This document shows, one piece after another, positions 16,991 through 24,838 of a DNA stretch of 64,000 nucleotides (position 1 is the stretch's first letter; every line of letters begins with the position of its first letter). The position numbers and the translations under genes are program-made. A model generated the notes under the pieces. The model had not been told where the DNA came from and searched no databases. It saw only the letters and a program-made list of their open reading frames with translations. The DNA comes from an uncultured Collinsella sp. GTDB taxonomy: Bacteria > Actinomycetota > Coriobacteriia > Coriobacteriales > Coriobacteriaceae. Location of the stretch: the NCBI GenBank assembly GCA_900541235.1, contig UQIW01000005.1:38630-102629 (forward strand), read 5' to 3'.

Positions 16991-17923
16991 ATGTCCGATT
17001 TGATTAAACTGACGCCGATCTTCCACGAGAAGATCTGGGGCGGCCGCCAGCTGGAGGCCGTGTTTGGCTACGACATTCCCGAGGGTCCCATCGGTGAGTG
17101 CTGGGCCATCTCGGCCCATCCCAACGGCGACTGCCAGATCGCTGAGGGCCCGTACGCCGGTCACACGCTGTCATGGCTGTGGGCCGAGCACCGCGAGCTC
17201 TTTGGCAATTGCGAAGGCAAGGAGTTCCCGCTGCTCATTAAGATTCTGGACGCCAAGGACGACCTTTCAATCCAGATTCATCCCAACGACGAGTACGCCG
17301 CCAAGCACGAGAACGGCAGCCTGGGAAAAACCGAGTGCTGGTATGTGCTGGACTGCGAGCCCGGTGCCACGATCATCGTCGGCCAGCGCGCGCATGACCG
17401 CGCCGAGGCCGCGCAGATGATCGAGGACGGCCGCTGGGACGACATGCTCAACGTACTGCCGATCCACAAGGGCGACTTTTTCCAGATTGATTCCGGTACC
17501 GTGCACGCCATCAAGACCGGCACGCTCATTTTGGAGACGCAGCAGTCGAGCGACGTGACGTATCGCCTGTACGACTACGACCGTCCCGGCACCGACGGCA
17601 AGCTGCGTCCCCTGCACATTGAGCAGAGCCTCGACTGCATAAACTTTGACGCTCAGGCTCCGACCGACGGCACGGTGACCGCGCCCGAGGTGGATGGCGT
17701 GACCGAGCTCGAGTCTTGCCCCTGCTACACCGTCGATCGCGTGCGCGTCGACGGCAGCAAGACTCTCGACCAGCGCTGGCCCTTCATGTGCCTGTCGATC
17801 ATCGACGGCGAAGGCACCGTCTGCGGCGACCCCGTCCACAAGGGAAGCCACCTGCTGGCCCCGAGCACCGTCGGCTCCATCGACCTCGAAGGCAAGATGG
17901 AACTGATCATCAGCCACCTCTAG
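16991..17923 (+). CDS. manA: Mannose-6-phosphate isomerase, class I (short form)
   Basis: A 310-residue cupin enzyme interconverting mannose-6-phosphate and fructose-6-phosphate. Zinc ligands are Q95 and H97 (SIQIHPND), E115 (KTECWY) and H172 (GTVHAI). The length fits the Firmicutes-type ManA rather than the longer enteric enzyme. The start is taken at the second ATG (16991), which gives better spacing from GGGAG; the ATG at 16985 is only two codons earlier. It lies 74 bases after gntR on the same strand and may be co-transcribed. Confidence 0.92.
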   Translation: MSDLIKLTPIFHEKIWGGRQLEAVFGYDIPEGPIGECWAISAHPNGDCQIAEGPYAGHTLSWLWAEHRELFGNCEGKEFPLLIKILDAKDDLSIQIHPNDEYAAKHENGSLGKTECWYVLDCEPGATIIVGQRAHDRAEAAQMIEDGRWDDMLNVLPIHKGDFFQIDSGTVHAIKTGTLILETQQSSDVTYRLYDYDRPGTDGKLRPLHIEQSLDCINFDAQAPTDGTVTAPEVDGVTELESCPCYTVDRVRVDGSKTLDQRWPFMCLSIIDGEGTVCGDPVHKGSHLLAPSTVGSIDLEGKMELIISHL

Positions 17924-17947
17924 GTCGCAACAACAACCAAAACGAAA

Positions 17948-17985
17948 CAAGGGGCTCCCCCGTTCTTCAACGAGGGAGCCCCTTG
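17948..17985. terminator. Hairpin after manA
   Basis: Perfect 12-bp stem CAAGGGGCTCCC / GGGAGCCCCTTG. No U-tract follows on the plus strand, so termination efficiency is uncertain. Confidence 0.55.
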
Positions 17986-18069
17986 CCATGTCTAAGTATT
18001 CAGCCCACCCGGCTCTCCAGATCAAAAAGCGAACGAGCAAAGCGACGTTCGTCCAGCAACGTTACCCAA

Positions 18070-18198
18070 GGACCTGGGCGGGCGTATAGGGCAACATCGA
18101 TCGCGAGTTCCGCACGAGCCGGAGAGCACTTAATGTGCTCTCCGTGCGAGCAGGACTGCCCGAGCAGGCGATGTTGCCCTATACGCCCGCCCAGGTCC
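18070..18198. repeat. Nested inverted-repeat element between manA and pcrA
   Basis: The arms 18070-18099 and 18169-18198 are perfect 30-base reverse complements. Between them lies a second hairpin, CGGAGAGCAC-TTAAT-GTGCTCTCCG (18120-18144), extended by CGCAC / GTGCG with a bulge. The element sits between two convergent genes, eight bases from the pcrA stop. No T-tract flanks it. Confidence 0.85.
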
Positions 18199-18205
18199 GC
18201 CGGGA

Positions 18206-21106
18206 TCACGACAGCTTAACGATCGGTGCAAAACCTTTCATAAGCTTTTTGGTCTGGCCGGTCTTTTCGAATTGAACCTCGATCATGTCTCCGACGACCG
18301 AGATCACGGTGCCCGTGCCAAAGGTCTTATGACTCACGGTATCGCCCGCGGCAAAGTCCTGCGATGCGCTGGCGCGATCGACCTTGCGCTCCACCGTCGG
18401 GGATACCTTGGATGACGACTTTTTGGCTCGCGGCGCGCCCGAGCCAAAGGTCGAGGCAACACGGCCGGCGTCGGGCGAAACCCCACGATGGCGCTCGGTA
18501 CCATAAGTGCTGCCGCCAAAGAAGTCATCGAAGCTCGAGCCGCTGCGCGATCCAGAGCCGCCGGTCGAGCGCGTATGCGAGCCAAACACCTTGCCGCCAT
18601 ACATGTCCGAGCCCATACCCGAGCCAAACGTGCCGTGACGGTCGCCGCGCTTCTCCCAGCCCGTGCCCTCAAAACCGGCAGAACCGATACCGCTAAACTC
18701 GATGTCCTCAAACGGAATCTCGTTGAGGAAGCGCGAGCGCGGATTGGCAGAGGTCGAGCCGTAGGTGCGACGCGTGGCCGCATAGGTCAGGAACAGGCGC
18801 TTGCGAGCACGCGTGATGGCGACGTAGGCCAAGCGGCGCTCCTCCTCGAGCTTGCCCGGATCGTCACTACCGCCAAAGTCGTGCACGTGCGGGAAGATAC
18901 CCTCCTCCATGCCGGCCACGAACACCGCCGGGAACTCCAGGCCCTTGGCGGAGTGGATGGTCATCATGGTAATGGCATGCGTCTCGCCGGCCAGGGAATC
19001 CAAGTCGGAGCGCAGGGCCAGCCACTCCATGAGTGCCGGCAGCGCCTTACAGGTGAGCGGACCGTAGGTGCGCTCGATCTCGTCGGCATGCACGGCGCCC
19101 GCCGGCAGCTCAGTCGGCGCGGCATACGCGTTACCCGCGATGGCGGCGGCCAGGGCATCCTGCGGCGAGAGCGCCGGGGCGGCTAGGCTATCGAGCGGAT
19201 TGGAACCCGCGGCATCACGCGCGCCAACGAGCGCCTCAAACGAAGACACAGGCGCAGACGGGCCGGGCTCGGGCGCAGGCGCGCTCACCACAACGGGCTC
19301 GGGCTCAACGTCGGCGGGCACATCGGCTACGCCGGCTGCGCGCAGCTCTTCTAGACTCTCGAGCGTACCCTCGATATCCTCGTGCGTCTCCTCAAATTCG
19401 GCGGCGACGCCCAGGAATTCCTGAATGTTCTCGGCACGGCTCTCGGATTCCATGGTGCCCTCGGCGCGAAACGCCTGCAGCAGGCCCGTCTTATCGACGA
19501 TCATCTCGACAACGTCCTTAAGCTCGCCGTCCATGCGGCGACCCTCGCGCACCAGCGACACAAAGCTCGACAGGCCATTGCGCACCTTGGCGCTAAACAT
19601 GCCCGTCTCGGCTGTTGCGATCTCGCAGGCCTGGAAGAACGAGCAACGGTTGTCGCGCGCCAGCCGCTCGATCTTTTGGATCGAGGTGGAGCCGATGCCG
19701 CGGCGCGGCGTGTTGATGACGCGCTTGACGCTCATCTCGTCGGCCGGGTTCACAATCATCTTGAGGTAAGCCATGACGTCGCGGATCTCGGCACGGTCGA
19801 AGAATCGCGTGCCGCCCACGATCTTGTAGGGCACGCCCGCGCGCAGAAACATATCTTCGAGAATACGCGACTGGGCGTTGGTGCGGTAGAACACGGCGAT
19901 GTCGTCGTAACTCGTACCCTTGGAGTGCAGCTTTTCGATCTCGCCGGCAATCCAGCGACCCTCGTCGCGCTCATCGCTTGCCTGGAAGGCCTGGATCTTC
20001 TCGCCGTCGCCCTCGGCCGTAAACAGGCGCTTGTCCTTGCGCTGCGAGTTGTGACGCACCACGGCGTTGGCGGCGCTCAGGATATGACCCGTGGAACGAT
20101 AGTTCTGCTCCAGCTTGACGGTCTTGCAGTTTTTAAAGTCCTTCTCAAAGTCCAGGATGTTGGTGATGTCGGCGCCACGCCAGCTGTAAATGGACTGGTC
20201 ATCGTCGCCCACGACCATGAGGTTTTGGTACTTGGCGGCCAGCAGGTTGGCGATCTCGTACTGGACGTGGTTGGTGTCCTGATACTCATCGACGCTAATG
20301 TAGCGGAAACGCTCTTGGTACTTGTCGAGCACCTCGGGGCGGGTGCGCAGCAGCTCGAGCGTGCGCACGAGCAGGTCGTCGAAGTCCATCGCGTTGGCGG
20401 CGCGCAGGCGGCGTTCCAGCTCCAGGTAGACCTGCGCGGCCTTTTTGTCGTTGGGGCTGTCGGCGGATTTGAGCATGTCCTCGGGGCCGATCATGGCGTT
20501 TTTGGCCGAACTGATCTTGCTGCGGATCATATTGATGGGGAATTGCTTTTGCTCGATACCGAGCGCCTGCATAATATCGCGCACCATGCGCTTGGAATCG
20601 TCGTCATCGTAGATGGTGAACTGACCGGTGTAGCCCAGCAGGTCAGCGTCCTCGCGCAGCATGCGCACGCACATAGCATGGAAGGTGCACACCCACATGC
20701 CGCGGGTACCGCTGGGGATGAGTGCCGCCAGACGCTCGCGCATCTCGGCCGCGGCCTTGTTGGTAAACGTGATGGCAAGGATCTGCCAGGGCTTAACGCC
20801 CAGGTCGCCGAGCATATGTGCGATGCGGAAGGTCAAGACGCGGGTCTTGCCCGAGCCGGCGCCGGCAAGGACCAGCAACGGACCCTCGGTGGTCAGGACC
20901 GCCTCGCGCTGGGCGGGATTAAGGCTGTCGATGTCGACGAGCGGCTTGGCGGGTTTGGGTGCCGGCGCGGGAGCGTCGTAGATGTCGAGCGGGACGAGCT
21001 CGGGCTCCGGCGCAGCGGGGGCGGTGTATGCATCGAGCGGCACGGGTTCCGGCGTGGGCGGCACGGGTACCGCGGCGTTCTTTTCCCAGGGCAAGGGCTG
21101 GGTCAT
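18206..21106 (-). CDS. pcrA: UvrD/PcrA-type superfamily 1 DNA helicase
   Basis: A 966-residue 3'-5' helicase for nucleotide-excision repair and replication. The P-loop AGAGSGKTR is at 81-89. Further motifs are TFTNKAAAEM (Ia), VDEYQDTN (II), GDDDQSIYSWRG (III), EQNYRST (IV), TIHSAKGLEFPAVF (V) and VAITRARKRLFL (VI). The C-terminus carries the SH3-like RNA-polymerase-binding module (DTVSHKTFGTGTVISVVG). Two features are unusual: a Pro/Ala/Glu-rich N-terminal extension of about 55 residues with two similar PLD(A/I)Y segments, and an insertion of roughly 120 low-complexity residues before motif V. The start at 21106 follows GAGGAG; the open frame extends 28 codons upstream without family similarity. 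Confidence 0.93.
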   Translation of the reverse strand: MTQPLPWEKNAAVPVPPTPEPVPLDAYTAPAAPEPELVPLDIYDAPAPAPKPAKPLVDIDSLNPAQREAVLTTEGPLLVLAGAGSGKTRVLTFRIAHMLGDLGVKPWQILAITFTNKAAAEMRERLAALIPSGTRGMWVCTFHAMCVRMLREDADLLGYTGQFTIYDDDDSKRMVRDIMQALGIEQKQFPINMIRSKISSAKNAMIGPEDMLKSADSPNDKKAAQVYLELERRLRAANAMDFDDLLVRTLELLRTRPEVLDKYQERFRYISVDEYQDTNHVQYEIANLLAAKYQNLMVVGDDDQSIYSWRGADITNILDFEKDFKNCKTVKLEQNYRSTGHILSAANAVVRHNSQRKDKRLFTAEGDGEKIQAFQASDERDEGRWIAGEIEKLHSKGTSYDDIAVFYRTNAQSRILEDMFLRAGVPYKIVGGTRFFDRAEIRDVMAYLKMIVNPADEMSVKRVINTPRRGIGSTSIQKIERLARDNRCSFFQACEIATAETGMFSAKVRNGLSSFVSLVREGRRMDGELKDVVEMIVDKTGLLQAFRAEGTMESESRAENIQEFLGVAAEFEETHEDIEGTLESLEELRAAGVADVPADVEPEPVVVSAPAPEPGPSAPVSSFEALVGARDAAGSNPLDSLAAPALSPQDALAAAIAGNAYAAPTELPAGAVHADEIERTYGPLTCKALPALMEWLALRSDLDSLAGETHAITMMTIHSAKGLEFPAVFVAGMEEGIFPHVHDFGGSDDPGKLEEERRLAYVAITRARKRLFLTYAATRRTYGSTSANPRSRFLNEIPFEDIEFSGIGSAGFEGTGWEKRGDRHGTFGSGMGSDMYGGKVFGSHTRSTGGSGSRSGSSFDDFFGGSTYGTERHRGVSPDAGRVASTFGSGAPRAKKSSSKVSPTVERKVDRASASQDFAAGDTVSHKTFGTGTVISVVGDMIEVQFEKTGQTKKLMKGFAPIVKLS

Positions 21107-21262
21107 GGGCGACTCCTCATCTGACGGACAGCGCGCCTGCGGGCAGCGCCATAGTTTGAGCCGTACCAGTATACCGAGCCGCGCGGACACCGACGCAAAT
21201 CACACCACGACTCCGTCCGCCACCATCGGGCCCGCCCTAGCGGATTTGGCGCAATGGGGTCA

Positions 21263-21278
21263 GGTTACTTTGCACCAA
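21263..21278 (+). repeat. Dispersed repeat GGTTACTTTGCACCAA
   Basis: A 16-base match to the element at 10981-11013, here in plus orientation, in the gap between pcrA and uppP. Confidence 0.5.
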
Positions 21279-21328
21279 TCTATTGACAATCACGAAACCA
21301 CCGATGTCATAGCAGCAGCAGCGAGCGA

Positions 21329-21420
21329 CGGTCAGGGCGAACAACTTGTCATTCAAAGGGGGCGGCATAGACCTTTTGGTCATGCCACCCCCTTTGAATG
21401 ACAAGTTGTCGCCCTGACCG
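21329..21420. repeat. Long near-perfect inverted repeat at the 3' end of uppP
   Basis: Arms 21329-21368 and 21382-21420 pair along about 39 bases with one bulged A and one wobble. The apex continues as GACC-TTTT-GGTC, so the whole 92-base element folds into one hairpin. No U-tract follows in either direction. The rest of the 330-base gap (21107-21439) holds only the GGTTACTTTGCACCAA repeat and the pcrA leader. Confidence 0.9.
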
Positions 21421-21439
21421 CCGCGCAGCGTCGACTAAG

Positions 21440-22420
21440 TTAGAGGCCGAGCATCGGCTCCAAGACGAAGAAGTACGCAAGCACCACGATGCCCAGAATG
21501 ATGCGGTAGACGCCGAAGCACTTGAAGTCGTGACGGCGGACGAAACCCATGAGCCACTTGATAGCGATGAGCGAAACCACAAAGGCCACAACGCAGCCCA
21601 CGCCCAGGATGGCGACCTCGTTGGCACCGAACGTACCGCCCTTGATGAAATACTTGACCAGCTTGAGCGCACTCGCGCCAAACATGACAGGGATGGCCAG
21701 GAAGAACGTAAACTTGGACGCCACCGAACGCGTGCAGCCCAAAAGCAGGCCGCCGATGATGGTGGAACCGGAGCGCGACGTGCCCGGAATCAGCGAGAGC
21801 ACCTGGAAGCATCCGATGCCCAGTGCGGTCTTCCAACTCAGGTCCTCGAGCGTGGTGATGGAACCAAAGTCCAGATCCTCGTCATCGCGCTCATCCTCAG
21901 CGGTAGCCCCGGCGGGCGCCGCAAAGTGCGCACCGGCGGGACGTCCACCCGACACCACAGCACGCGAACCAAACGAACCGGCAACGGCCATTTCCTCGCG
22001 CTTGCTCGCGCGCCAGTTCTCGATCACGATAAACAGCACGCCGTACACAATGAGCGCCAGCGCCACGACGGGAGCATTGTAGAAATGCTCCTCCATCCAG
22101 TCGTTGAGCGGCAGACCGATCGCCGCCGCAGGAATGCAGCCGAGCACAATCTTGCCCCACAGCACCCAGGTGTCGCGACGGCCCTCCTTGCCCTTGCTGG
22201 GCGAGAACGGATTGAGCTCATGGAAGAACAGCACACAGACGGCCAGAATGGCGCCGAGCTGAATCACGACCAGGAACATATTCCAGAACGTCTCGCTCAC
22301 GTTCATCTTGACGAACTCGTCCACCAAGATCATGTGACCGGTCGACGAAACAGGCAGCCATTCGGTGATGCCCTCGACCAGGCCCATGAAGGCAGATTTT
22401 AGAAGCTCGATAATATCCAA
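21440..22420 (-). CDS. uppP: Undecaprenyl-diphosphatase (bacitracin resistance protein)
   Basis: A 326-residue membrane phosphatase that recycles the lipid carrier for peptidoglycan synthesis. The first signature is GLVEGITEWLPVSSTGH (E16, E20, S25-H29) and the second is IPGTSRSGST at 211-220. Between membrane segments it carries an extra hydrophilic loop of about 55 residues (roughly 137-190, rich in Ala, Gly, Asp and Glu), which explains why it is longer than the usual 265-275. The start is taken as TTG at 22420, preceded by GAGGGGG, because the family N-terminus (IIELLKSAFMGLVEG) begins there. Confidence 0.92.
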   Translation of the reverse strand: MDIIELLKSAFMGLVEGITEWLPVSSTGHMILVDEFVKMNVSETFWNMFLVVIQLGAILAVCVLFFHELNPFSPSKGKEGRRDTWVLWGKIVLGCIPAAAIGLPLNDWMEEHFYNAPVVALALIVYGVLFIVIENWRASKREEMAVAGSFGSRAVVSGGRPAGAHFAAPAGATAEDERDDEDLDFGSITTLEDLSWKTALGIGCFQVLSLIPGTSRSGSTIIGGLLLGCTRSVASKFTFFLAIPVMFGASALKLVKYFIKGGTFGANEVAILGVGCVVAFVVSLIAIKWLMGFVRRHDFKCFGVYRIILGIVVLAYFFVLEPMLGL

Positions 22421-22668
22421 AGGGACCCCCTCGTTAGACACCCGCCGATATTGTTCTGCGGACGGTGCGGGCGATGTCCCATTATCAACCGTTGGCGGCG
22501 CGCCTGCGCCTACCCTTACCAAAAAACTCGCCCGTTCACAGAATTGCGAGCGGTCAAACCCAAATCCTTGGGTATAACTGCAACAAGATAAAGTGTCCGG
22601 CGGCCAACGCGCCCGCGCCCGCCCGATGCACGAGCCCCGCGCCCGTGCGATAGACCAAGGAGGAAACC

Positions 22669-23106
22669 ATGAACGAGGGCTACACCAAGGTATTTGTTTC
22701 ACTCGACGGTACTGAGCAGCAGGATTTTGTGCTCGCACGCGCCATTAAGGTCGCCGCGAACAACGGCGCCAAGCTAATCATCGGCCACGTTATCGATTCC
22801 ACGGCGCTCGAGAGCGCCGGTTCCTATCCGGTCGACCTGGTCAACGGCCTAGAGGAGGCATTTAAGAACTCCATTGCCAAGCAGCTCGAAGAGGCCAAGG
22901 CCAATCCCGATATTCCCGAGGTCGAGGTCATGATTCGCGCCGGCCGTATTCGCGAGACGCTCAAGGACGAGATGCTCGACGTGGTTAAGCCCGACCTGGT
23001 GCTCTGCGGCGCCCGCGGCCTGTCCTCGATCAAGTATGCGCTGCTGGGTTCGATTTCGACGTTCCTGCTGCGCAATACGGACTGCGACATCTTGGTCGTG
23101 AAATAG
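22669..23106 (+). CDS. Universal stress protein (UspA family)
   Basis: A 145-residue single UspA domain. The ATP-binding signature GARGLSSIKYALLGSIS near the C-terminus fits the G2xG9xG(S/T) pattern, so it is of the ATP-binding group. It begins with KVFVSLDGTE and ends with DILVVK as in the family. AAGGAGG lies six bases before the ATG. It is divergent from uppP. The 248-base gap before it shows no gene and no promoter I would defend. Confidence 0.92.
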   Translation: MNEGYTKVFVSLDGTEQQDFVLARAIKVAANNGAKLIIGHVIDSTALESAGSYPVDLVNGLEEAFKNSIAKQLEEAKANPDIPEVEVMIRAGRIRETLKDEMLDVVKPDLVLCGARGLSSIKYALLGSISTFLLRNTDCDILVVK

Positions 23107-23162
23107 CAAACGTACGCCTAACGCATCGCGGAGCGCAAGCCCGCGTGCCCAAGTCTTCCAAG

Positions 23163-23191
23163 AGCGGGGCCACAATTACGGTGGCCCCGCT
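23163..23191. terminator. Terminator between uspA and hipA
   Basis: Perfect 11-bp stem AGCGGGGCCAC / GTGGCCCCGCT with loop AATTACG, followed on the plus strand by TTGCTTT. It lies between convergent genes. Confidence 0.75.
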
Positions 23192-23196
23192 TTGCT

Positions 23197-24486
23197 TTAG
23201 ACTGAGAATTGCTCCAGAACCCTCATTCTCTCAACGGAGTCCGTCTGAATTTTCAGAGCGACCCTACCCAAATCTCCGGTTGCAGAGGCAAGTTCTGCAA
23301 GCTGGGCAGACACCCCTTCAGCCACTTCCGCCGCGATGTTCTTAATCATCTTGAGTGGTAGATGCAAATCTTGAGACATGAATTCGAAATCTTCAGGAGT
23401 CACCCCATCGATCACCCGGTGATCCCCAATATCAATCCCAAGATTATGGTCGTATCCCATTATCGTCGTGCAGACAATATCGTATGCAGGGGCCAACCTC
23501 TTTTCCCGCCAACTCGGACTATAGAGAAACGAATGGTTCTTGAGATGCGAGTCGCAATTCCCCAACGCATAATCGACCATTACCTGACGAGCGAACATTT
23601 GAGTATCAGCAATTACGTTAGACGATTGCTCTCTTATCAATCGGCCGCAAAGAACCATATAGCAGCTATCGGGACGTGTCTCGTATTTCATATACGAAGG
23701 CCAGCCAACCGCTTGGCAAAAATCCTCCTGATGCAGCCTCAGAGGCACATCGAATCCGCTCATCGACGGCGGCTCATTGCTCCAGATTCTGTCATAACGC
23801 TCGGAAAAGAACGCACCAGGAATCGTATCCGAAGCTTCTGAACGGGCAATTTCAAGCCCAGCAGCAGACGCTGCCGTCATGCAAATTAATTCGTTGAACG
23901 GCAAATCCGGATGTTTAGTTGAAGCAATCTTGACTATGTGAGTCGAGGGGGCAGAGCCGAGCGGCAGCATCCAATCCCCCGACCCGGCCTTTTTCGCATC
24001 TTTACCGCGCGGTAAAAACCAACCGGTTTTAGACTGAGCGCCCGCCAACGACAGCCTCGAATCCTGCATATCATTTGCAATCTCAAACACTTCCGCCTTA
24101 GAAAGTGCCTCAAAATCCTCGTCTTGCAGAGGACGATAGCCCGGATCGTAGCTCGATTTCTCATCGCCGAGAAACCTCAAGGCACCAACGCACTCATCGC
24201 CCAAACGCTCGAGCATCGATAAATAGTCTGACTGGGGGATTTGAAAACGCATCGACAGCTCATGCCGAACCGGGCCCTCGGGAAGCATGCCCGAAAAGAA
24301 GGCCGAAAACTCATTGCTGGTATATGGGTCATGTCGCAAGGGAAGAGAAGCTGAGAGTGCGGCGGCATCGTCGCGTTCAAGATATCCCTCATCATATGCA
24401 AACGTCTCGTTTACGGGGTCGGCCCTCTCAAATTCTCCGACCAGCTCAAACGTTCCCCGATACTCACGATAAACCTTTAATGCCAT
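23197..24486 (-). CDS. hipA: HipA-type serine/threonine kinase toxin
   Basis: A 429-residue full-length HipA protein. The N-terminal subdomain (residues 1-110) has the FSGMLPEG turn. The phosphate-binding loop is SLAGAQSK at 146-153. HQEDFCQA is at 252-259. The catalytic loop GNCDSHLKN has D312 and N317, and the magnesium aspartate is D336 in APAYDIV. In E. coli HipA phosphorylates glutamyl-tRNA synthetase and induces dormancy; the substrate here is unknown. It overlaps the end of hipB by ten bases, the usual antitoxin-first order. All kinase residues are present, so the toxin looks active. Confidence 0.92.
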   Translation of the reverse strand: MALKVYREYRGTFELVGEFERADPVNETFAYDEGYLERDDAAALSASLPLRHDPYTSNEFSAFFSGMLPEGPVRHELSMRFQIPQSDYLSMLERLGDECVGALRFLGDEKSSYDPGYRPLQDEDFEALSKAEVFEIANDMQDSRLSLAGAQSKTGWFLPRGKDAKKAGSGDWMLPLGSAPSTHIVKIASTKHPDLPFNELICMTAASAAGLEIARSEASDTIPGAFFSERYDRIWSNEPPSMSGFDVPLRLHQEDFCQAVGWPSYMKYETRPDSCYMVLCGRLIREQSSNVIADTQMFARQVMVDYALGNCDSHLKNHSFLYSPSWREKRLAPAYDIVCTTIMGYDHNLGIDIGDHRVIDGVTPEDFEFMSQDLHLPLKMIKNIAAEVAEGVSAQLAELASATGDLGRVALKIQTDSVERMRVLEQFSV

Positions 24487-24722
24487 GAACCGTCGCCCCT
24501 CTCCCTCAGGATCAAATCGACCCCCAAGCTGTTAGCGATTTGAAGGGTTTGGCGAAGATTGGCACCCGCCTTTCCACGCTCAAGCTCGCTCACAAAGCGC
24601 AAACTGCACTGGTTGAAATCAGCCACATCGCGTTGGGTATAACCGAGCTTCTTCCGGCGCTCACGCAAATATGCACCGAGTTCAGCTGGGTCAAAAATCG
24701 TTCGCTCATTCCAGTCTTGCAT
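24477..24722 (-). CDS. hipB: HipB-type XRE antitoxin/repressor
   Basis: An 81-residue protein with a helix-turn-helix of the Xre class (LGAYLRERRKKLGYTQRDVA ... VSELERGKAGA). It ends in a short tail (RERGDGSWH) like the HipB tail that contacts DNA and HipA. It should neutralise HipA and repress the operon. Two perfect palindromes directly upstream (24732-24761 and 24775-24796) are its evident operators. Confidence 0.9.
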   Translation of the reverse strand: MQDWNERTIFDPAELGAYLRERRKKLGYTQRDVADFNQCSLRFVSELERGKAGANLRQTLQIANSLGVDLILRERGDGSWH

Positions 24723-24731
24723 GCTAATCCC

Positions 24732-24761
24732 CTATGATTATCCCAAACGGGATAATCATAG
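24732..24761. promoter_or_regulatory. hipBA operator 1
   Basis: Perfect palindrome CTATGATTATCCC-AAAC-GGGATAATCATAG. The core TATCC-N6-GGATA resembles the E. coli HipB site TATCC-N8-GGATA with a two-base shorter spacer. It begins nine bases upstream of hipB and overlaps a possible -10 box (TATGAT). Confidence 0.85.
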
Positions 24762-24774
24762 CACATCATGATGG

Positions 24775-24796
24775 AATTATCCCGTTTGGGATAATT
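24775..24796. promoter_or_regulatory. hipBA operator 2
   Basis: Perfect palindrome AATTATCCC-GTTT-GGGATAATT, the second copy of the same core. Its centre is 39 bases from the centre of operator 1, close to four helical turns, so two HipB dimers could bind on one face. Confidence 0.85.
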
Positions 24797-24838
24797 GTCT
24801 TAACGTGAATGACGCTCCGGGACGTTACACCGCGACGA

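Noticed and set aside
19382..21124. A 580-codon plus-strand frame opposite pcrA
   Set aside because: Mirror of helicase coding sequence; composition is His/Ala/Gly-rich shadow, no ribosome site.
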